Below, piece by piece: positions 6,405 through 10,663 of a DNA stretch of 10,663 bases (the stretch's first letter is position 1; each line of letters starts with the position of its first letter). Made by a program: the position numbers and the translations under genes. Source of the DNA: Nitriliruptoraceae bacterium (GTDB lineage: Bacteria; Actinomycetota; Nitriliruptoria; Nitriliruptorales; Nitriliruptoraceae). The stretch covers positions 1 through 10,663 of the forward strand of contig PWEU01000126.1 in the NCBI GenBank assembly GCA_003554005.1. Reading direction: 5' to 3'. The notes beneath the pieces are model-generated. The model did not search any database, was not told where the DNA came from, and worked only from the letters and a program-made list of their open reading frames with translations.

Positions 6405-7472
6405 GTGGTGGAGGTGCCCCGTGATCCGGGCCTGCGTGCCGTGCTCGCCATGCTGGCACCCGGGACCCATCTGCGCGAGGGCATCGAGCGCGTCATACGC
6501 GCGGACCGCGGCACGTTGATCGTGATCGGCTGGACCCCGCAGATCGAGCCCCTGGTCTCGGGAGGGTTCGTCATCGACATCGCGGCGACCAGCCAGCGGG
6601 TCGCCGAGCTCGCGAAGATGGACGGCGCGCTGGTACTCGACGCCGACGCGAGGCGCATCCTGCGCGCGAACGTCCACCTGGTCCCCGACCCCTCGATCCC
6701 GACCTCCGAGACCGGGACCCGGCACCGCTCCGCGGAGCGGACCGCCCGCGAGACCGGGCAGCCCGTCATCGCGGTGTCGGAGTCGATGGGCATGGTGAAC
6801 GTGTACTTCGGTGGCACCAAGCACGTGCTCGAGGAGGTGTCCGCCCTGCTGGTCCGCGCCAACCAGGCGCTGTCCACCCTGGAGCGCTACCGCTCACGGC
6901 TGGATGAGGTCACCGGGTTGCTGTCGTCCCGCGAGGTCGAGGATGCGGTCACGGTCCGCGACGCGGTGCTGGCGCTCCAGCGCGCCGAGATGCTGCGGCG
7001 CATCGCCGGAGAGGTCGAGTCCCACGTCATCGAGTTGGGGAGCGAGGGGCGGCTGATCCAGCTCCAGCTGGACGAGCTGGTGGGCTCCGTCGGCAACATG
7101 CGCGAGCTGCTGGTCCGTGACTACCTCAAGGACCGTCGTCGAAAGCTCAAGCGGGTCCTCGAGGAGCTGGCCGTGCTCGAGACCGAGGAGCTGCTGAACC
7201 CGGAGCTGGTCGCCTCGCTGCTCGCCTACGGGGATGACGAACTGGAGCTGCAGGTCACACCCCGCGGCTACCGGATGCTGTCGCGCATCCCGCGCCTGCC
7301 GGCCACGGTGATCGAACGGCTCGTCGAGCGCTTCCACACGCTGCCGCGGGTCATGGAGGCCACCATCTCCGATCTCGACCAGGTCGAAGGGGTGGGGGGT
7401 CACCGCGCACGCATGATCCAGGAGGGGCTTCGCCGGCTGTCAGAGCCCATCGCCCTGGAGCGGTTCAGCTGA
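6405..7472 (+). CDS. disA: DNA integrity scanning diadenylate cyclase DisA
   Basis: A 355-residue enzyme that makes cyclic di-AMP from two ATP while tracking along DNA and pausing at branched structures. The DAC domain holds the two hallmark motifs: DGA at 73-75 (KMDGALVL) and RHRSA at 106-110 (GTRHRSAERTA). A central helical spine follows (about 150-265), then a C-terminal helix-hairpin-helix DNA-binding domain with DLDQVEGVGGHRA (323-335). The length is close to M. tuberculosis (358) and B. subtilis (360) DisA. GTG 6405 is chosen from the ribosome binding site; GTG 6408 is an alternative. The helicase gene ends 103 bases upstream, where radA stands in many genomes. It is followed by a hairpin and the long spacer before carD. 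Confidence 0.96.
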   Translation: MVEVPRDPGLRAVLAMLAPGTHLREGIERVIRADRGTLIVIGWTPQIEPLVSGGFVIDIAATSQRVAELAKMDGALVLDADARRILRANVHLVPDPSIPTSETGTRHRSAERTARETGQPVIAVSESMGMVNVYFGGTKHVLEEVSALLVRANQALSTLERYRSRLDEVTGLLSSREVEDAVTVRDAVLALQRAEMLRRIAGEVESHVIELGSEGRLIQLQLDELVGSVGNMRELLVRDYLKDRRRKLKRVLEELAVLETEELLNPELVASLLAYGDDELELQVTPRGYRMLSRIPRLPATVIERLVERFHTLPRVMEATISDLDQVEGVGGHRARMIQEGLRRLSEPIALERFS

Positions 7473-7500
7473 TCGGGGCGGCGAGGTCCACCTGCCCCGA
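7473..7500 (+). terminator. Candidate terminator after disA
   Basis: Immediately after the disA stop, TCGGGGC (7473-7479) pairs with GCCCCGA (7494-7500). Two more pairs inside (one G-T) leave a 10-base loop. There is no T tract. The right arm can instead fold with GGGGC at 7502-7506, so two exclusive hairpins are possible. Termination is inferred. Confidence 0.4.
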
Positions 7501-7550
7501 AGGGGCCTCGGATGGCCCGGTGAGAGGCGATATCGAGCCTCGGCCGGCCC

Positions 7551-7579
7551 TCGACCGAGGGGCGTTGGGATGCTATCCT
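7551..7579 (+). promoter_or_regulatory. Sigma70-type promoter for carD
   Basis: TCGACC (7551-7556, four of six matches to TTGACA) is separated by exactly 17 bases from TATCCT (7574-7579, four of six to TATAAT). It is the best two-part promoter in the window. Transcription would start near 7586, giving a leader of about 290 bases before the carD ATG. A hairpin of CCTCGG (7538-7543) with CCGAGG (7555-7560) overlaps the -35 and may mark the end of disA transcription. Confidence 0.6.
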
Positions 7580-7585
7580 CGACTG

Positions 7586-7875
7586 GGCCAGATGGCAGTG
7601 TCCCGAAACGAGGACAGCAGCCTCTGATCTGCTCCCGGTGACCCCTCGTCATGAGGTGGTGCGGTGCCGGGACGTTGCAGGACAAGCCTCAGCGAGTCGA
7701 ACGAAAGGTGCCGCGGAGACGGCCGACGAGCGGCGCGAGGGCCCGTCCTGCGACCTCCTCTGTGTGGGAGTTGCATCCTGGGTTCGGTACCGGCCGCTCA
7801 CCGGTTCGGTCCGTGGGCATCGCCACCCCGGATCCCCCGGTCCCCCACCAGGACCACGTCAGGAGCGACCCTCAT
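7586..7875 (+). promoter_or_regulatory. Long, apparently structured 5' leader of carD
   Basis: This stretch has no gene that I can support. It can be tiled almost end to end by hairpins: 7599-7605 with 7609-7616 (one bulge); 7616-7620 with 7629-7633; a 13-bp stem-loop over 7633-7672 (TCCCGG with CCGGGA, then 7641-7647 with 7653-7660, one bulge); a large element over 7674-7754 (ten pairs 7674-7683 with 7745-7754, then 7687-7690 with 7737-7740, then seven pairs 7708-7714 with 7730-7736); 7755-7759 with 7766-7770; 7789-7793 with 7801-7805; and 7839-7843 with 7851-7855. GGTTCGGT is directly repeated at 7781 and 7803. All pairings were found by eye. It could be a cis-regulator, a small RNA, or simply GC-rich spacer. 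Confidence 0.4.
7861..7865 (+). promoter_or_regulatory. Shine-Dalgarno site of carD
   Basis: AGGAG, ten bases before ATG 7876, supports the start that gives the MAYSVGDTVIYP N-terminus rather than the longer open frame. CTCCT at 7755-7759 is complementary to it. Confidence 0.65.
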
Positions 7876-8367
7876 ATGGCCTACAGCGTCGGCGACACCG
7901 TCATCTACCCCCACCACGGCGCAGCGGTCGTGGAACGCAAGGAAGAGCGGGAGCTCAAGGGCGAGGCGAGGGAGTACCTGGTCCTCCGGCTGACCTACGG
8001 GGACCTGACGCTGATGGTGCCAGCCGACTCCTGTGAGGAGGTCGGGATCCGCAACGTGGTGAGCAAGAAGGAGGTCGAGCAGGTCCTCGACGTCCTGCGT
8101 GAGCCCGAAGGCAAGGCCGCCGGCAACTGGTCGCGCCGGTTCAAGGCCAACTACGAGAAGCTGCGGTCCGGTGACATCTACCAGGTCGCCGAGGTGGTGC
8201 GGAACCTCGCCACGCGCGAGAAGGACAAGGGCCTGTCCGCGGGCGAGAAGCGCAGGCTGACCAAGGCGAAGCAGATCCTGCTGTCCGAGCTGGCGGTCGC
8301 CATCAAGAAGGACGAAGAGCAGGCGGAGGCGCTGGTCGAGGAGACCCTGCGCGCCGCACAGGGCTGA
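7876..8367 (+). CDS. carD: CarD-family RNA polymerase-binding transcription factor
   Basis: A 163-residue global regulator that binds the RNA polymerase beta subunit and stabilises the open promoter complex, notably at rRNA promoters. The N-terminal CarD/TRCF RNA-polymerase-interacting domain spans about 1-55 (VGDTVIYPHHGAA, GDLTLMVPAD). The C-terminal helical DNA-binding domain spans about 65-160, with NWSRRFKANYEKL and GLSAGEKRRL. Trp85, which wedges into the upstream edge of the bubble in the M. tuberculosis protein, is at the same position, and Arg25 is also kept. The position of mycobacterial Arg47, a polymerase contact, is Met47. Length and sequence are very close to M. tuberculosis CarD (162 residues). 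It has its own promoter far upstream and is followed by another candidate promoter before the PIN/TRAM gene. Confidence 0.96.
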   Translation: MAYSVGDTVIYPHHGAAVVERKEERELKGEAREYLVLRLTYGDLTLMVPADSCEEVGIRNVVSKKEVEQVLDVLREPEGKAAGNWSRRFKANYEKLRSGDIYQVAEVVRNLATREKDKGLSAGEKRRLTKAKQILLSELAVAIKKDEEQAEALVEETLRAAQG

Positions 8368-8396
8368 CCGACAGCTGACCACCGACCCCGTAGCAT
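8368..8396 (+). promoter_or_regulatory. Candidate promoter for yacL-ispD-ispF
   Basis: CCGACA (8368-8373, four of six matches to TTGACA) lies 17 bases from TAGCAT (8391-8396, TANNNT). The first base directly follows the carD stop. It would give a leader of about 23 bases before GTG 8426. Read-through from carD is also possible in this 58-base gap. Confidence 0.45.
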
Positions 8397-8425
8397 CCTC
8401 GCCAGTTGAGGCTCGGAGGACGCCG

Positions 8426-9517
8426 GTGGTCGAGCGGAACGTGCCGCGCGCTCACGTCGTCGCGGAGCTGGTCAGGCTGGGCGTCGTGCTGTCGGCGACC
8501 GCCGGCGGCTACGCCCTGGGCGACCCTGTCCACCGCCTGCTCGCCTTCGAGGACCCGCAGACCACCCGGCTGGTCACCTCGATGCTGGGCGCGCTGTTCG
8601 GCTACCTCCTCGGGGGTCTGTTCGGGCGGCTGCTCGTCCGTGGGGTGCGGGGCGCGACCCAGCGGTTGCAGTCGGTGCCGGCCGTCCAGCTGGTCGCCGG
8701 GGCGATCGGTGGCACCTTCGGTGCGCTCCTCGGTCTGGCCATCTCCGTGCCCGTGCTGCTGCTGCCGGGCCAGGCGTTCACCGTGCCGGTGCTGCTCCTG
8801 CTGTTGGTCGTGCTCGTGTACGGCGGGATCCTGCTGGGTGCCAACCGGGCGGCCGAGCTCGGCCGCTACGTCGGTATCCGGGGCCGGCTGGAGGTCCGCA
8901 CACCGTCCCGAGGCGCCGGCGTCAAGGTCGTCGACAGCTCGGCCCTGATCGACGGGCGCATCGCGGACGTGGCCCGCAGCGGCTATCTCGAGGGGACGCT
9001 GGTGATCCCCAGGTTCGTGATCGACGAGGTGGAGCGCATCGCGGCCGACGAACGTGAGCACCGCAGCGCGTTGGGGGAGCGCGGCCTGCGGACCCTGCAG
9101 GTGCTCCAGGACGAGGGCCTGGTCGCTGTGGAGATCAGCGACATCGAGGTTCCCGGGGTGGCCGCCGTCGACGATCGGCTCGCCGCACTGTGCCAGGACC
9201 GGCGTGCCGCCCTGATCACCGCCGACGTCCCGCTGGCCCGCACGGCCGAGGCCCGGGGTATCCGCGTGTTGAACCCGCACGCGTTGGCCGACGCGGTCCG
9301 TGCCCCGGTGCTGCCCGGCGATCGCCTCGACCTGACGGTCATCCGGGAGGGGCGGGAGCGTGACCAGGGGGTCGGCTACCTCGAGGACGGCACCATGGTC
9401 GTGGTCGCGCAGGGTCGCGACCGCATCGGCGACCTCGTGGCCGTCGACGTCACCTCCATCGTCCAGACGCGGACGGGCCGACTGCTCTTCGCGGCGGTCG
9501 CAGCGGACGGCTCGTGA
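8426..9517 (+). CDS. Membrane-anchored PIN/TRAM-domain protein (YacL family)
   Basis: A 363-residue protein equivalent to B. subtilis YacL, a predicted membrane-bound ribonuclease of unknown target. The N-terminal part has four hydrophobic segments at about 14-31, 46-70, 85-113 and 118-139. A PIN nuclease domain follows (about 166-285) with the acidic residues expected for metal binding: Asp170 (VVDSSALIDGR), Glu201 (VIDEVERIA), Asp249/Asp250 (VDDRLAALC) and Asp267 (LITADVPLA). Residues about 293-357 form a TRAM RNA-binding domain (LPGDRLDLTVIREGRE). GTG 8426 is chosen because GGAGGA (8415-8420) precedes it by five bases and the first membrane segment then follows directly. Its stop overlaps ispD by four bases (GTGA at 9514). 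Association with disA and ispDF is conserved between phyla, but the functional reason is not known. Confidence 0.92.
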   Translation: MVERNVPRAHVVAELVRLGVVLSATAGGYALGDPVHRLLAFEDPQTTRLVTSMLGALFGYLLGGLFGRLLVRGVRGATQRLQSVPAVQLVAGAIGGTFGALLGLAISVPVLLLPGQAFTVPVLLLLLVVLVYGGILLGANRAAELGRYVGIRGRLEVRTPSRGAGVKVVDSSALIDGRIADVARSGYLEGTLVIPRFVIDEVERIAADEREHRSALGERGLRTLQVLQDEGLVAVEISDIEVPGVAAVDDRLAALCQDRRAALITADVPLARTAEARGIRVLNPHALADAVRAPVLPGDRLDLTVIREGRERDQGVGYLEDGTMVVVAQGRDRIGDLVAVDVTSIVQTRTGRLLFAAVAADGS

Positions 9518-10254
9518 GCCGGTCCGGCCCACGCCTGGGCGTCGTGGTCGTCGCCGCCGGTAGCGGCGAGCGACTCGCGGCGCGGCACCCCAAGGCGCTG
9601 GTGCTGCTGGCAGGCCGACCGCTGCTCGCCCACGCGCTCGCCGGCCTGGCGGCGGCGGGCCTGCCACCACCGGTGGTGGTGCACACCCCGGGGCAGAGCG
9701 AGGCCTTCGCCCTCGCGGCGGGGGACCTCGCGATCTCCGGGCTGGTCCCGGGCGGCGCCACGCGCACGGCGAGCGTCGTGGCTGGGATCGCTGCCCTCCC
9801 CGATGACGTCGAGGTGGTGGCGATCCACGACGCGGCGAGGCCTCTCACCCCGCCGCAGGTGATCGCAGCCGCGGTCGCGGCGGTGAGCGACGCGCCGGAC
9901 GTGCTGGCCGCCGCGCCCGGTGTGCCCGTGGCCGACACCCTGAAGCGCACGGTCGCCGGGGAGGTGCTCGACACCGTGGACCGGACCGGGCTGGTGGGGG
10001 TCCAGACCCCCCAGGTGTTCCCGCGCGGCGTCATCGACCGGGTCCTCGACCCCATCGGGCCGATGGCGGAGGCGACCGACGACCTGGCGCTGGTGGAGCG
10101 GCTCCGGGACCGTGGGGAGTTGGAGGGCAGGATCGTCGTCGTGCCCGGCTCGGTATGGGCGCGCAAGGTCACCTACCCGAGCGATCTCGCGCTGCTGGAG
10201 GTGCTCGGGCAGCACGCTGCGCCGGATGCTGCCGGCGTCGGAGGTGGGGCGTGA
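9514..10254 (+). CDS. ispD: 2-C-methyl-D-erythritol 4-phosphate cytidylyltransferase IspD
   Basis: A 246-residue enzyme of the MEP isoprenoid pathway that joins CTP and methylerythritol 4-phosphate to form CDP-ME. The nucleotide-binding loop AAGSGERL (14-21) includes Arg20, and Lys27 follows in HPK. Also present are GGATRTASV (80-88), HDAARP with Asp106 (105-110), DTLKR, VDRTGL with Arg157, TPQVF (165-169), TDDLALVE (189-196) and KVTYPSDL with Lys218. Arg20, Lys27, Asp106 and Arg157 fall at the same numbers as in E. coli IspD. The GTG start sits in the overlap with the preceding stop and has no clear ribosome binding site of its own, suggesting translational coupling. It overlaps ispF by four bases in the same way. 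The last 15 residues are a Gly/Ala-rich tail. Confidence 0.95.
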   Translation: MSRSGPRLGVVVVAAGSGERLAARHPKALVLLAGRPLLAHALAGLAAAGLPPPVVVHTPGQSEAFALAAGDLAISGLVPGGATRTASVVAGIAALPDDVEVVAIHDAARPLTPPQVIAAAVAAVSDAPDVLAAAPGVPVADTLKRTVAGEVLDTVDRTGLVGVQTPQVFPRGVIDRVLDPIGPMAEATDDLALVERLRDRGELEGRIVVVPGSVWARKVTYPSDLALLEVLGQHAAPDAAGVGGGA

Positions 10255-10663
10255 GTGCGGTCCGGATCGGTCAGGGCGTGGACGTGCACGCCTTCGCCTC
10301 CGAGGACGACGACCGTGCGTTGGTCCTGTGCGGTGTCACCGTCCCGGGGGGGCCGGGACTGGTCGGCCACAGCGACGGTGACGCTGGCTACCACGCGGTG
10401 GCCGACGCCCTGCTCGGTGCGGCGGCCCTCGGTGACCTGGGCAGCCGGTTCGGGGTGGACCGACCGGAGCTGTGCGGTGCCGACTCCGCCGACCTGCTGG
10501 CGGCGGTGGTCGCCGACGTCGCCGCCGCGGGCTGGACGATCGGCAACCTCGACGTCACGGTCGTCGCCGAGCGCCCGCGCCTGGCCGGCCACCGGGAGGC
10601 CATGCGCGGCAACCTCGCCCGGGTGCTCCACCTCGACCTCCGCGCGGTGTCGGTGAAGTTCAC
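10251..10663 (+). CDS. ispF: 2-C-methyl-D-erythritol 2,4-cyclodiphosphate synthase IspF (5' part)
   Basis: The first 137 residues of IspF, which cyclises CDP-ME 2-phosphate to MEcPP with release of CMP; the gene runs off the window. Metal ligands Asp11 and His13 (GVDVHAF) and His48 (GYHAV) are present, as are HSDGD (40-44), DALLGAAALGDLG (52-64), GNLDVTVVAERP (98-109) and the start of the SVK segment. The loop FGVDRP replaces the FPDTDP of E. coli IspF; M. tuberculosis IspF has FGVDDP, so this is a lineage trait and not a defect. The GTG at 10251 overlaps the ispD stop and is preceded by GGAGG (10240-10244). The trimer-forming C-terminal part is outside the window. Confidence 0.95.
   Translation, partial: MSAVRIGQGVDVHAFASEDDDRALVLCGVTVPGGPGLVGHSDGDAGYHAVADALLGAAALGDLGSRFGVDRPELCGADSADLLAAVVADVAAAGWTIGNLDVTVVAERPRLAGHREAMRGNLARVLHLDLRAVSVKF

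Noticed and set aside
4823..6877. A long open frame of over 600 codons on the minus strand across the helicase and disA genes
   Set aside because: It lies antisense to two clearly conserved genes, and its translation is low-complexity Arg/Gly/Pro-rich without recognisable motifs. Such frames arise from GC-rich third positions.
7651..7875. An N-terminal extension of about 75 residues in frame with CarD
   Set aside because: CarD proteins start at the VGDTV strand, AGGAG supports ATG 7876, and the extension is Arg/Pro-rich without similarity that I recognise.
7586..7875. A ydaO-type c-di-AMP riboswitch, tmRNA, RNase P RNA or 6S RNA in the disA-carD spacer
   Set aside because: None of the conserved blocks that I know from these families could be found in the sequence.
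10440..10490. IspF loop FGVDRP in place of FPDTDP as a sign of a damaged enzyme
   Set aside because: The M. tuberculosis enzyme has FGVDDP at the same place, so this is normal for actinobacterial IspF.
1..10663. Mobile elements, integration sites, tRNA genes or CRISPR arrays
   Set aside because: No transposase or integrase gene, no terminal repeats, no spaced repeat series and no cloverleaf with a TTCGAAT-like arm was seen. Gene order and composition are uniform.

Overview
The window is about 10.7 kb of very GC-rich DNA that is densely coding, with frequent GTG starts and short gaps. It reads as a chromosomal core segment of an actinobacterium. The evidence is a CarD protein close to the mycobacterial one, an IspF with the actinobacterial 'DLGxxFGVD' loop, a DtxR/IdeR-type repressor, a MutY without a NUDIX domain, and the gene set clpC - mutY - disA - carD - ispD - ispF that also clusters in Mycobacterium tuberculosis. 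The exact lineage cannot be read from the sequence; a deep-branching class is a guess. No mobile element, CRISPR array, tRNA or rRNA was seen.

Layout. (1) 1-779: 3' end of clpC (+), followed by a GC-rich hairpin terminator. (2) 946-1614: DtxR/IdeR metal-dependent repressor (+), which converges on and overlaps by 17 bp (3) 1598-2698: a type I DAHP synthase gene (-). (4) A 142-bp divergent intergenic region with back-to-back -10-like elements and a 9-bp inverted repeat leads into 2841-3716, an aldo/keto reductase (+). (5) 3783-6301: mutY and an SF2 helicase (+), coupled by a GTGA overlap. (6) 6405-7472: disA (+), the c-di-AMP synthase. (7) 7473-7875: a 403-bp gap with no gene that holds a good sigma70-type promoter and a long leader that can fold into end-to-end hairpins. 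(8) 7876-8367: carD (+). (9) 8426-10663: a YacL-type PIN/TRAM membrane protein, ispD and the 5' part of ispF, joined by two GTGA overlaps.

How the genes relate. The backbone clpC ... disA - (carD) - yacL - ispD - ispF matches the Bacillus subtilis clpC-radA-disA-yacL-ispD-ispF arrangement, with the actinobacterial carD added. radA, the usual partner of disA, is not between clpC and disA here. The space holds ideR, a DAHP synthase gene, an aldo/keto reductase and a mutY-helicase pair, so a repair cassette sits directly upstream of the DNA-integrity-scanning cyclase. IspD and IspF act at the third and fifth enzymatic steps of the MEP isoprenoid pathway. CarD stabilises RNA polymerase open complexes.

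The most interesting non-coding object is the disA-carD spacer, whose leader looks structured and matches no RNA family that I recognise.
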